This document shows positions 1 to 9,000 of a DNA stretch of 64,000 nucleotides, in pieces. The position numbers and the translations under genes are program-made. Position 1 is the first letter of the stretch; each line of letters starts with the position of its first letter. The stretch is taken from NCBI RefSeq assembly GCF_017526105.1, contig NZ_CP071839.1, forward strand, positions 992,001 through 1,056,000, written 5' to 3'. This DNA is from Streptomyces cyanogenus. Its GTDB lineage: Bacteria > Actinomycetota > Actinomycetes > Streptomycetales > Streptomycetaceae. The notes beneath the pieces were generated by a model. That model saw only the letters and a list, made by a program, of their open reading frames with translations, was not told the DNA's origin and searched no databases.

Positions 1-158
1 AGCGGCGACGCGCCGGCCGGGTCCGGGTGAGCGTGCTGACCACCGTCATCGGAGGGGCGGCGCGCGAGCTGGCCGACTGCGGGGACGAGACGGAGGCCCG
101 GGAGATCGTGGACGAGGTCTGCGGCATCCTCCTCCACCTGTCCACACCACCCCGCTGA
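1..158 (+). CDS. C-terminal end of an unidentified gene cut by the window edge
   Basis: The frame is open from base 3 and stops with TGA at 156-158, giving about 51 residues of a larger protein whose start lies outside the window. The tail is largely helical and acidic (for example EAREIVDEVCGILLHL). That could fit the C-terminal ligand domain of a TetR-type regulator, but nothing diagnostic is visible and I assign no function. The next gene, on the opposite strand, converges with only about 50 bases between the stops. Confidence 0.5.
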   Translation, partial: RRRAGRVRVSVLTTVIGGAARELADCGDETEAREIVDEVCGILLHLSTPPR

Positions 159-208
159 GGTCACCGGCCCGGGACTCGGCAGCTCCCGGCCGGGCCTCCG
201 CTCGGGGG

Positions 209-922
209 TCAGCGGCCGGGGGAAGCCGACGCGCTGGGTGAGCCGCTCCTGGTGGGAGAGGCGCTGGTGCTGGCCGAAGGACTGGCGGAGGGCCGGGTGG
301 AGGGGGGTGCCGTTCGCGCGGGCGGGCTGGGCCGGCGGCTGCTGGAGGGCCGGGGGGTGGGCTTCTCCTTCACCGGTGGCGGCGCACTGGTCGTGGCGGT
401 GGAAGGCCGGGAGACCGGTGGCGTGCTGCGAGGTGGCGGGGGCGCAGGACGCCGGTTGCCGTCGCCGTTCCGGTCCCGGCCGCCTTTGCGCGCGGGATGC
501 GTGGGCTCTCGCTCCGGTGAAGCCGGTGAGTCGGTGACGCTGATCTCGGGCTCCACGAAGGACGGCTCCGGGGGCGAAGCTGCTCGTGGGGCTGTCGACT
601 GGTGAAGCACCGACGCGGTGGCCAGGCCTCCGAGGACGGTGAAGGCGGCTGCGGCGAGAGACCGGACGGCGTACTTCCGCAGCCGCGACGGACGGTCGTA
701 CCGGTCTTCCGGCAGGTCCGGCGAGGGAGTCGGTGGCCCGGGGACGGACGACTCGAAGGAGTCCGGCACCCCGTCGAAGCGGACTTCCGGCATCACCGCG
801 TCGACGGCCGGAGCACCGTCTCTCCGCCCGCTCGGCTGTGCCACGCCGGAGTCGTACGCCCCGCACTCGGGGCAGGTGACGGCGCCGTTGAGGGTGCGGT
901 TGCACGGAATGCAGTAGTCCAT
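209..922 (-). CDS. SCO2400-type membrane protein with N-terminal zinc ribbon
   Basis: This 237-aa protein starts with a CxxC...CxxC zinc ribbon (MDYCIPCNRTLNGAVTCPEC), the hallmark of the Streptomyces SCO2400 family of unknown function. A basic stretch leads into one membrane segment at about residues 83-107 (VRSLAAAAFTVLGGLATASV). After it comes a long low-complexity tail rich in Pro, Ser, Thr and Ala, ending in SAS repeats, which should lie outside the cell. The likely topology is a cytoplasmic zinc ribbon, one membrane helix and an extended wall-spanning tail. ATG at 922 is used; no strong ribosome-binding site is visible. The gene stands alone. The tail's composition explains the long shadow frames on the other strand. 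Confidence 0.8.
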   Translation of the reverse strand: MDYCIPCNRTLNGAVTCPECGAYDSGVAQPSGRRDGAPAVDAVMPEVRFDGVPDSFESSVPGPPTPSPDLPEDRYDRPSRLRKYAVRSLAAAAFTVLGGLATASVLHQSTAPRAASPPEPSFVEPEISVTDSPASPEREPTHPARKGGRDRNGDGNRRPAPPPPRSTPPVSRPSTATTSAPPPVKEKPTPRPSSSRRPSPPARTAPPSTRPSASPSASTSASPTRSGSPSASASPGR

Positions 923-1048
923 GGAGCGACCGTTCTCAGTTCTCGAGCTGACCGAGGGGAGGCCCAGGCCGGGCGGCAGTCAGCGGCTACCGAGGTCAAC
1001 GGGGCGCATCGAACGAGTGCTCAATCATCGGCCGACATGTGGGGTAGC

Positions 1049-1074
1049 TAACCCTGCCTTCGAGGCGTGGGTTA
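1049..1074. other. Stem-loop in the acyl-CoA dehydrogenase / SCO2400-type gene interval
   Basis: TAACCC at 1049-1054 pairs with GGGTTA at 1069-1074, and inside it GCCT (1056-1059) pairs with AGGC (1063-1066) around a TCG loop. It lies about 125 bases upstream of the start at 922 and next to the larger palindrome at 1098-1133. It could be a second terminator arm or a protein-binding site; the sequence does not decide. Confidence 0.4.
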
Positions 1075-1097
1075 CACACCGGCTGAGACCCTGGCCG

Positions 1098-1133
1098 ACC
1101 GGGGGGCCGGCCCGCGCGGGCCGGCCCCCCGGT
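1098..1133 (-). terminator. Perfect 36-nt palindrome, terminator of the padR/acyl-CoA dehydrogenase operon
   Basis: Bases 1098-1115 are the exact reverse complement of 1116-1133, giving an 18-bp GC-only stem apart from the outer A-T pair. It begins 17 bases after the acyl-CoA dehydrogenase stop at 1150. There is no T-run, as is usual for GC-rich actinomycete terminators. It is symmetric and could act in both directions. Confidence 0.75.
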
Positions 1134-1149
1134 GATGCGTACGGCCTGG

Positions 1150-2874
1150 TTACGGCGCCATCTCGTACGCGCCGGACAGCGCCTCGACCCGCTGCCAGAC
1201 CCGCTCCGTGCGGGCCGCGTCGACGACCGGCCGCCGGACCGAACCCAGCGCCCACTCCTGCTGCTGCGCGGTCGCCGAGTCCTTGCCGTGCAGTTCGACG
1301 GCGTGCGCGGAGAAGTCCCGTACGAGGACGGCGAAGAGTTCGTCGAGCACGTCCTCGTCGAGTCCGGTCAGGGCGACCTGCTCCAGGACGAGCTGCCCGT
1401 GCACGACGAGGGCGAAGAGCTGACCGACCGCGAGGAGGAGGTCGAGATCGCGGCTCTGCTCCTCGTCGGGTGCGGCCGTGGCGACGAACGCGCAGAGGGC
1501 GTCGGCCTGTTCGCGGAAGCGGCGCACGTTGGGCAGGTGCGCGTACGCGTCGAAGGCGGGCCGCCAGTCGTGGAAGCGCACCGAGCCGAGGCCGCGGGCC
1601 GGCCCCTGCCGGAACAGGAAGCCGTCGTCGGCCGCGTCGAGGCGGGTGGGCACGTCCGGGTACTCGACCGGGTCGAGGAGGTGGCTGCGCATGAACTTCA
1701 GGATCAGCGCCAGGTTGACGTGGACCGTGCCTTCGAGCTTCGGCAGGCCGCGGATCTCCACGGCCGCCTGGCCGAAGTAGTTGTCCTTCTCGAAGCCCTT
1801 GGCCGCGATGACGTCCCACATCAGGTCGATGACCTTCTCGCCCTCCGTGGTCACCTTCATCTTCGTCATCGGGTTGAAGAGCAGGTAGCGGCGGTCGTCG
1901 GGGCCGGCGGAACGGAAGTAGTCGACGGCGCGGTCGCTGAACAGCTTCATCCCGACGAGCCTGACGTAGGCGTCGGTGAGCTCCCGCCGCACGTGCGGGA
2001 AGCTGGTGACGGGGCGGCCGTAGAGGATGCGGTTGTGGGCGTGGGTGACGGCCTCGTACATCGCGTGCTCGCAGATGCCGATCGAGGCGGTGCACAGGTT
2101 GAACTTGCCCACGTTGACCGTGTTGAGAGCGGCGTCGAAGGCGGCGCGTCCGGTGTGCAGGACGTCCTCGGCCGCCACGGGGTAGTCCTCCAGACGGAAC
2201 TCGCTGACGAACTTCGAGGAGTCGACGACGTTCTTGACGAGGTGATAGGCCGGGTGACGGCTGTCGGCGGCGAAGAACACGTAGCCGTCGGGGCCCTCGA
2301 CGTCGGTGCGGCGGCCGAAGACGGAGACCAGTCCGGCCGCGTTTCCGTTGCCGATGTAGTACTTGGAGCCGGTGGCGCGGAAGCCGCCGTCGCCGTCGGG
2401 CTCCAGCAGCATGTCGGTGGAGTATATGTCGGCGCCGTGGGCCTTCTCGGACAGGCCGAAGGCGAACACCTCACCCTGGGCGAGGAGTTCGGCGGCGCGG
2501 GCTCGGGCGGCCGCGTTGCCGCTCTGCCAGACCGGGCCGAGACCGAGGATGGTGACCTGCCAGGCGTACCAGTAGTCGAGGCCGTAGAAGCCCAGGATCT
2601 CGTTGAGCGCGGCGATCCGGGCGGTGTCCCACCGCTTGTCCGGTTCCCCCTCCCCCGCGGCGGACGACGGCGTCAGGAAGGTGGCGAACAGGTTCTCCTT
2701 CGCCGCGAAGGCGAGGAAGTCGCCGAGCCACGCGCGGTTCCGGTAGTCCTCGATCAGCCGGCCCTTCCCACGCTCCTCGAACCAGTCGACGGTGGCACGC
2801 AGCAAGCGGCGCGTCTCGGGGTCGAAGTGCGCGGGGTCGTAGGTGCGCGGGTTGAACAGCAGCTGGTCAGCCAT
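1150..2874 (-). CDS. Acyl-CoA dehydrogenase family flavoprotein
   Basis: This 574-aa protein is an FAD-dependent acyl-CoA dehydrogenase-like oxidoreductase, expected to desaturate an acyl thioester in the cytoplasm. The FAD/substrate region is recognisable (FAFGLSEKAHGADIYSTDM, then GFRATGSKYYIGNGNAAG), followed by the helical C-terminal domain. At about 575 residues it is longer than classic 380-aa enzymes and resembles the larger AidB-like or ACAD10/11-like classes. I chose ATG at 2874 because AAAGGTG lies 9 bases upstream; a GTG at 2886 is in frame but has a weaker site. It lies 90 bases downstream of a padR gene on the same strand, so PadR probably controls it. The substrate is unknown. 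Confidence 0.85.
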   Translation of the reverse strand: MADQLLFNPRTYDPAHFDPETRRLLRATVDWFEERGKGRLIEDYRNRAWLGDFLAFAAKENLFATFLTPSSAAGEGEPDKRWDTARIAALNEILGFYGLDYWYAWQVTILGLGPVWQSGNAAARARAAELLAQGEVFAFGLSEKAHGADIYSTDMLLEPDGDGGFRATGSKYYIGNGNAAGLVSVFGRRTDVEGPDGYVFFAADSRHPAYHLVKNVVDSSKFVSEFRLEDYPVAAEDVLHTGRAAFDAALNTVNVGKFNLCTASIGICEHAMYEAVTHAHNRILYGRPVTSFPHVRRELTDAYVRLVGMKLFSDRAVDYFRSAGPDDRRYLLFNPMTKMKVTTEGEKVIDLMWDVIAAKGFEKDNYFGQAAVEIRGLPKLEGTVHVNLALILKFMRSHLLDPVEYPDVPTRLDAADDGFLFRQGPARGLGSVRFHDWRPAFDAYAHLPNVRRFREQADALCAFVATAAPDEEQSRDLDLLLAVGQLFALVVHGQLVLEQVALTGLDEDVLDELFAVLVRDFSAHAVELHGKDSATAQQQEWALGSVRRPVVDAARTERVWQRVEALSGAYEMAP

Positions 2875-2964
2875 GGGAGATGACACCTTTCGGCTGGTGG
2901 ACGGGGGGTCGGGAGGTCCGGCGGCCGGGCGAGGCGGGCCGGCGGCGCAGATCGGCGGCGGTGA

Positions 2965-3540
2965 TCAGCGGCCCGGACCGAACCGGGCCAGGGTGGCCAG
3001 CACGTCGTCCAGCCAGTCGATCATCATCCGCTCGTACGCGATGCCGCCGCGCAGGACGACGTGCTGGAGCTCGCGCTCCGCGTCGAGCGGTGCCCGGGGG
3101 GCGGCCTCGCCCGGCTCGGACTCCGGGAAGTCGCGCGCCTGACCCGCGAGGTAGTGCGCCAGCCGGTCCCGGTGCGCCTGCCGGTGCCGCTCCACCTCGC
3201 GGGTCAGGGCGGCCGGGTCGTCGTCGAAGGCGGCGCCCCGGATCTTCACGGCCAGATCGTGGCGGACGCTCTCCGGTTCGATCGGATCGTGCAGCCACGA
3301 GGTCAGCGCGGCCCGGCCGAGGTCGGCGACGGAGTACTCCTTCTTGTCCGGCCGGCCCTGCTGCGGGACGTCCCGGACATCGACCCAGCCGTCTTGCTCC
3401 ATGCGCTTGAGCACGCGGTAGATCTGCTGGTGGGTGGCGGTCCAGAAGTAGCCGATGGACCGGTCGAAGCGCCGGGCCAGCTCGTAGCCGGACCCTGGCT
3501 TCTCCAGGAGCGACACCAGGATCGCGTGTTCGAGCGCCAT
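2965..3540 (-). CDS. PadR-family transcriptional regulator
   Basis: This 191-aa protein starts MALEHAILVSLLEKPGSGYE, a typical PadR winged-helix opening. The recognition region follows (QQIYRVLKRMEQDGWV), then a C-terminal dimerisation helix pair (about residues 90-190, Vir_C-like). A longer frame starts at 3600, but the ATG at 3540 matches the family N-terminus and puts the palindrome at 3553-3574 just upstream of the coding sequence, where an autoregulatory operator would be expected. The gene is followed by the acyl-CoA dehydrogenase on the same strand and is divergent from the phosphatase at 3681. Members of this family usually repress their own operon and release DNA on binding a small molecule. 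Confidence 0.9.
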   Translation of the reverse strand: MALEHAILVSLLEKPGSGYELARRFDRSIGYFWTATHQQIYRVLKRMEQDGWVDVRDVPQQGRPDKKEYSVADLGRAALTSWLHDPIEPESVRHDLAVKIRGAAFDDDPAALTREVERHRQAHRDRLAHYLAGQARDFPESEPGEAAPRAPLDAERELQHVVLRGGIAYERMMIDWLDDVLATLARFGPGR

Positions 3541-3552
3541 GACGCCGATCAT

Positions 3553-3574
3553 GCTATGCAACTCGTTGCATAGC
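3553..3574. promoter_or_regulatory. Candidate PadR operator: perfect 10-bp inverted repeat
   Basis: GCTATGCAAC at 3553-3562 is followed by a 2-base spacer and its exact reverse complement at 3565-3574. The palindrome sits 13 bases upstream of the padR start and about 107 bases upstream of the divergent phosphatase start. PadR proteins bind palindromes containing ATGC/GCAT-like half-sites near their own promoter. Assigning it to this PadR is inference from position and symmetry. Confidence 0.75.
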
Positions 3575-3680
3575 AAGACTGTTCCGAGCCGATGCGACAC
3601 GGCTCACCCCGCGGTCCGGGTGCGGTTGTCGTCCGTCACTCGGCACGGGATCCTGAGGGGGCACGGAGGGAAGCGGTGCC

Positions 3681-6062
3681 ATGGATCGTTTTCCGAATTC
3701 CGCCCATGTCGACTTCCACAGTCCACTGGACCTCTCCAAGGCCGCCGCCGCGGTACTGGACGCCGAAGGCCGGATAGCCGGGTGGGGATCCTCGGCCCAG
3801 CGTCTGCTCGGACACTCACCCGAGGACGTGCTCGGGCAGCCGGCTGCCGGGCTGCTGGCAGCGGCCCCCGGGCAGCGGCTGTCCACCCTCTGCAAGCTGA
3901 GCAGGGCGCACCAGCCCCGCAGCACGGTGCTGGACCTGTGCTGCAGGGACGGACGCACCCTGCGCGCGGCCGTGACGTTCAGCCCGCTCGCGCACCGGGA
4001 CGGCGCCGCGACCATCGTGGTCGCCGCCGACCTGGAGACGCTGCGCGGCTGGGAGGCGCAGCTGGCGCTGCTCCAGGGAATGGCGACCGAGTCCGACGTG
4101 GGCCTGACGATCTTCGACACCGACATGCGCGTCGTCTGGGCGAACGTCTCCACCGATCTGGAGCTGGCCGGGATCGCCCAGTACATCGGCCGGCCGGCCT
4201 CGGACCTCTTCCCCGAGGGCGAGTTCCTCTCCCGCCACCACCCCCCGGACGAAGACCAGATCATGGAGCACGTGCTGACGACGGGGGAACCGATCATGGG
4301 CATGCACTACCGCGGGCGTGCCCCCGCCGACCCGGTGCGCGAGCACGTCTGGTCCTGCTCGTACCACCGGCTGGTGGACGCCCGAGGCGAACTGCTGGGG
4401 CTGTTCGAGGAGTCGCTGGACATCACCGACCGCTACCGCGCCCAGGAACGGCTGTCACTGCTCGTCCGGGCGGGAAAACGCATCGGTGCCTCGCTGGACG
4501 TGCGCCGCACGGCCGCGGAGCTCGCGGACGTGGCGGTGCCGCAGCTGGCCGACGAGGTGCTGGTGGACCTGCCGCCGGCGGTCATCGAGGGGCGGCAGCC
4601 GCCCACGGGCTCGGCGCCGGGGCACAGTCTGCTGCGGATGCACGGCCGGACACCGGAGGAGTTCCGGACCAGCCCCGTGTCCTACCCGCCATGGTCGCCG
4701 CAGGCGCAGAGCCTGGCCACCAGCCGCCCCGTCGTCGAGACCTCCCCGCCCGGGAGACCGGACGGTACCGGAGCGGACTCCGCGCACTCCTCCCTCTTCG
4801 TCCCGCTGCTCACCCGCAACGCGGTCCTGGGCCTTGTCACCTTCCGGCGCAGCAGCAACCCCGACCGCTTCGGCCCCGAGGAGCAGACGCTGGCCGTGGA
4901 ACTTGCCGAGCGGGCCGCCGTCGGCATCGACAACGCCCGCCGTTACACCAGCCAGCACGCGGCCGCCCTGGTGCTGCAGCGCAGCCTGCTGCCGCAGCAC
5001 CTGCCCGAGCAGAGCGCGGTCGACGTGGCCTACCGCTACCTGCCGGCCGACAGTCGCGTGGGCGTGGGCGGCGACTGGTTCGACCTGATCCCGCTGTCCG
5101 GTGCGCGCGTGGGCCTGACCGTCGGCGACGTGGTGGGCCACGGCATGCACGCGGCCGCGACCATGGGCCGGCTGCGCGCCACCGTACGGACCCTGGCCCT
5201 GCTGGACCTGGACCCGGCCGAGCTGCTCACCCGGCTGGACGGCCTGGTCGCGCAGGACTCGGAACCCGATGCCGAGGAGGGGCTGGGCGACGAGACGCTC
5301 GGGGTGTCCTGCCTGTACGCGATCTACGACCCGGTCAGCGGCCGGTGCGTCTGGGCGAGCGCGGGCCATCCTCCGCCGATCGTGGCCGATGCGAGCGGCT
5401 CGGTGGCCCTGTCCGCGTTGGCGCCGGGGCCGCCTCTGGGGCTGGGCGGACTGCCGTACGAGAACGTCGAGCTGAGTCTGTCCGGCGGCAGTGTGGTGGC
5501 GTTCTTCACCGACGGCGTGGTGGAGGACCGGAGCACCGACATCGACCGGGGAATCGACCGCCTGGCCCAGGTGCTCACCTGGCAGCGCTGCCCGCTGGAG
5601 GAACTGTGCGACCGCGCGTTGTCGGCCCGGCCGCCGGGCCCGCAGGCGGACGACGCCACGCTGCTGCTGATCCGCACCCGGCGGCTCGGCGCCGACCATG
5701 TGGCGGACCTGGAGCTGCCGCCCGACCCGGCCATGGTGGCGCACGCCCGCACGGACACCGAGCGCCAGTTGGACGCCTGGGGCCTGTCCGAGCTGTCGTT
5801 CCCGGCGGCGCTCGTGGTGAGCGAGCTCGTCACCAACAGTATCCGGTACGCCACGGGGCCGGTCATGCTGAGGCTGATCAGGGACCGCTGCCTGCTGTGC
5901 GAGGTCTCCGACAACGCGCACACCGCGCCCCACCTGCGGCGAGCGCGCCGGGACGACGAGGGAGGCCGCGGCCTGTTCCTCGTCGCCCAGATGTCCCAGC
6001 GCTGGGGCACGCGGTACACCGCCTCCGGAAAGACCATCTGGGCCGAGCTGGCGCTGCCCTAG
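3681..6062 (+). CDS. PAS/GAF/SpoIIE-type PP2C phosphatase with histidine-kinase-like ATPase domain
   Basis: This 793-aa cytoplasmic regulator has two PAS domains (about 20-120 and 145-255, the second around TIFDTDMRVVWANVSTD), a GAF domain (about 265-425), and a SpoIIE-type PP2C phosphatase (about 430-665, with GVGGDWFDLI and VGDVVGHGMHAAATMG). It ends in an HATPase anti-sigma-like domain (about 685-793, with SELVTNSIRYA and DEGGRGLFLVAQ). Such proteins can dephosphorylate anti-anti-sigma factors while the ATPase domain acts as the matching kinase or anti-sigma. The metal-binding Asp residues are present. GGAGGGAAG precedes ATG at 3681. Its stop overlaps the convergent stop of the next gene by 4 bases. 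It is paralogous to the proteins at 16394 and 25635. Confidence 0.9.
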   Translation: MDRFPNSAHVDFHSPLDLSKAAAAVLDAEGRIAGWGSSAQRLLGHSPEDVLGQPAAGLLAAAPGQRLSTLCKLSRAHQPRSTVLDLCCRDGRTLRAAVTFSPLAHRDGAATIVVAADLETLRGWEAQLALLQGMATESDVGLTIFDTDMRVVWANVSTDLELAGIAQYIGRPASDLFPEGEFLSRHHPPDEDQIMEHVLTTGEPIMGMHYRGRAPADPVREHVWSCSYHRLVDARGELLGLFEESLDITDRYRAQERLSLLVRAGKRIGASLDVRRTAAELADVAVPQLADEVLVDLPPAVIEGRQPPTGSAPGHSLLRMHGRTPEEFRTSPVSYPPWSPQAQSLATSRPVVETSPPGRPDGTGADSAHSSLFVPLLTRNAVLGLVTFRRSSNPDRFGPEEQTLAVELAERAAVGIDNARRYTSQHAAALVLQRSLLPQHLPEQSAVDVAYRYLPADSRVGVGGDWFDLIPLSGARVGLTVGDVVGHGMHAAATMGRLRATVRTLALLDLDPAELLTRLDGLVAQDSEPDAEEGLGDETLGVSCLYAIYDPVSGRCVWASAGHPPPIVADASGSVALSALAPGPPLGLGGLPYENVELSLSGGSVVAFFTDGVVEDRSTDIDRGIDRLAQVLTWQRCPLEELCDRALSARPPGPQADDATLLLIRTRRLGADHVADLELPPDPAMVAHARTDTERQLDAWGLSELSFPAALVVSELVTNSIRYATGPVMLRLIRDRCLLCEVSDNAHTAPHLRRARRDDEGGRGLFLVAQMSQRWGTRYTASGKTIWAELALP

Positions 6063-9000
6063 GAGCGCCTCGGACAGACCGGTTGGACCGGCACGCGCAC
6101 CGGCAGGCCGGCCTTCTCGTCGGTGGTGAACTGCCGGTCGCCGATGACACCGCACAGCACGTGCCGCCACTGGTCGGGGTCGAGCCGCACGGGACCGCCG
6201 GTGTTGTCCGAGTTCTGGTAGATCACGTTCTTGCCGTCTGGGGTCATGTCCCGGAAGACGTATGAGCCGTCGACCAGCAGGCCGCTGGAGGGCAGGCGGC
6301 CGAAGTCGTAGGAGTCACTGGAGACGCGACCGCCGAGCTGGTAGATCCGTACGGAGCTGTTGGCGGCCACGGCGAAGCGGCCCTCCCCGTCGAGGAATCC
6401 CGCCACGTACGGTTTCTCGGGGTTCTCGGCCAGGCTGCGCAAGGGCCCCAGCTCCTTCCGCAGGGGGTCGCGCCGCCACAGTTCGACGATTCCCCCGCTG
6501 CGGAGCACACCGAAGTACCGTCCGCTGCGGTCGAACTGCGTCGCGACAGCGTCCTTGGGAACCTTCACCGTCGCCGTCGTGCGTCCCGTCGTGAGATCGA
6601 TGACGCGCACGCTGGGGTCGCCCCAGACGAGCACGGCCACCTGATTGTCCGCCGGGTAGCTGGCGACGTGCGTCTGTCGCGGAGTGCTCCCGCTGCGGCT
6701 CCTGGCGAGGATGCCCTTGATGTCGTACTGAGCGAGTTGTCTCCCCGTGCGGGCGTCCCACTGCTGAATCCGCGTTTTCGAGACGGTCACGAGATGTCCG
6801 TCCCGGTCGAAGAAGTACTGCAGATCAGCGGCGGAGGGCGGCTTGGGAACGGTGATCCGGGCCGTTCGCCGCAGCGTGGACACCTCCCGGACGGAGATGG
6901 CGTCCTCGGCGTCCCAGTCGGCCAGGAGTTTTCGGTCCGGGCCGAGCACAAGACGGTATTCCTTGGGCAGCCAGTACGGCCGCGGGCGGCTCACCTCGGC
7001 GATCAGCGGGTCGTCGGCGTCACGGGGCAGGACCGAGTGGAGCTGGAGGCTCGCGCCGTCGTCCACGACGCTGACGGTCTTGCTGCCGTCCTCGGTGAGT
7101 TTTTGTTCGCTCACCTTCAGGACATTGGGAACGGTGGACAGTTCCACGTAGTTGATCAGCGAGTCGCTGTGTCCGGCGAGGAACAGTTTGCCGCGGGACG
7201 ACACGAGGTCCCACGCGGTCGCCGTGATCCCGGGGAGCTGGGTGGCCTCGCTGATCACCTTGCCCTGGGAGAGGTCCACCAGCGACAGGCCATTACCGTC
7301 CTTCGTGACGAAGCGACGCCCGGTCACGTCGACGCCCTGGCTCAGGAGGCTGCCGCAGAAGGTGTCGTCGCCTGCGTGATAGGGCCGTCCCTGCCGGGCG
7401 CCGTCGGAGATCCGCCGCAGGCTGAACGACGCACCGGAGTCGCCGCCGCGGCAGGCGACGACCGCCTTCCGGTCGCCGGAGACGAGGACCTCGTCGACAT
7501 CGCGCACCACGGTGCGGCTCCTCCCGGTGGCCATGTCGACGGCGACCAGGCTCGTGGAGTGCTCCTGCCCGAGGGGGGACTCCTCCACCAGCAGGCTCCG
7601 GTCGTCGGCGCCGATCCACAGCCTGCCACCGAAGTCCGCGGGTGCGCGCACCCGTCCGCCGACGGTGCCTTTGTCCAGGTCCCACCACATCAGGTCCTTC
7701 CGCGACCGGACGACGACGAGCCGTCCGTCCGCGGACATCGCGAACCCACTCCTCTTCTCGAAGGTGTACTCGATCAGGTCCGACAGCCTGGGAAGTCGGT
7801 GCACCCGGCCGATGATCCGGTCCGCGTCCGGGTGCACTTCGAACCAGCCGGCCGTCCCGTCGTCGCAGACGAACGCGACCCGGCTGCCGTCGGCCGACAC
7901 CATGGCGTAGACGACCGCTTTGACGGAGAACTGTTCGCTGCGCACCGTGCCATCGAGGGCATGCACGAACAGGATCGCTCTGCCCATCCGGGATCTGGCG
8001 AAGACCACGTTGCCGTCCCGGCTCGTCTGGAACTGCTCGATCGTCCCCAACAGACCGGAGAGCAGCCGGGCGGACCCGGAGTACGCCAGGTACTGCCGCA
8101 ACAGCTGGCTGCGCGCCTCCTGCGTGGGCGAGGTCCGGTACGCCGCGAGTGCCAGCTTCACCGACAGCACCGGATCGAAGGCCGCCTGGTCCTGCGAGAA
8201 CTGCGCGAGTGAACGGGAGTTGGCGAGGGCCTCACGCTCCTGGCTCTCCTGCCGCGCATACGCGAACAAGCTGCCGAACAGCAGAGCCAGGACGACCAGC
8301 AGGCCGAGGCCCGACCGAAGCGCCCGGCGCCTGCGTGCCCGCGAACGGTGGTGAGCGCGGCCGAGTTCCAGGTACTCACGCTCGGCCGCGGAGAGTTCGC
8401 TCCCGCGCCTCTCCAACCACTCCCGGGAACCTGCCAGGGCAGCGACGGTCGGCAGCAGGTCGACAGCGCGTCCGCCCGCCTCCCAGCGGCGCCGGTCGTG
8501 GTGCAGGGTCTCCCGCCAGACAAGAAAGGAGCGGTCCTCGGCCGCCCAGCCCTCCAGCTTGCTCCAGCTGGTGATGAGCGCTTCGTGGATCAGTTCGACG
8601 GTCTCGTCGCCTTCGGAATCCCGCCCGATGACCAGGAGGCGGGCCCGCGCGGAGGCGAGCCGCTGCGCCACCCGCCATTCGTCCTCACCCAGTTCCGCCC
8701 GCGTGGCCACCCGGCGGGTGACGGCGGCCGATTCCAGCGGCACGCGGACGAGCCGGGTGAACAGCCGCCGCGCCGCGGCCTCGTCGGACTGCGGGATGCA
8801 GTCGTTCCAGACCCCGACGAGGTGATCGTGCAGCGCGCCGGTGACACCGCCGATCTTCTCGTACGCCGCGTGGGTGAGCCGGCCGGGCGTATGCCGCTGC
8901 TGCTCCCGCCACAGCTGGTCGAGGGCGAAACCGAGCAGGGGCAGTGCACCGGGAGCTGTGCCGGTGTCGGCGAGGATCCGGTCGACCAGGTGCGGCTCGT

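Noticed and set aside
3539-6265. A 908-codon plus-strand frame overlapping the PAS/GAF/SpoIIE gene
   Set aside because: It has no domains and is low-complexity Arg/Pro/Gly; the phosphatase frame at 3681 is fully explained, so this is a GC-bias shadow.
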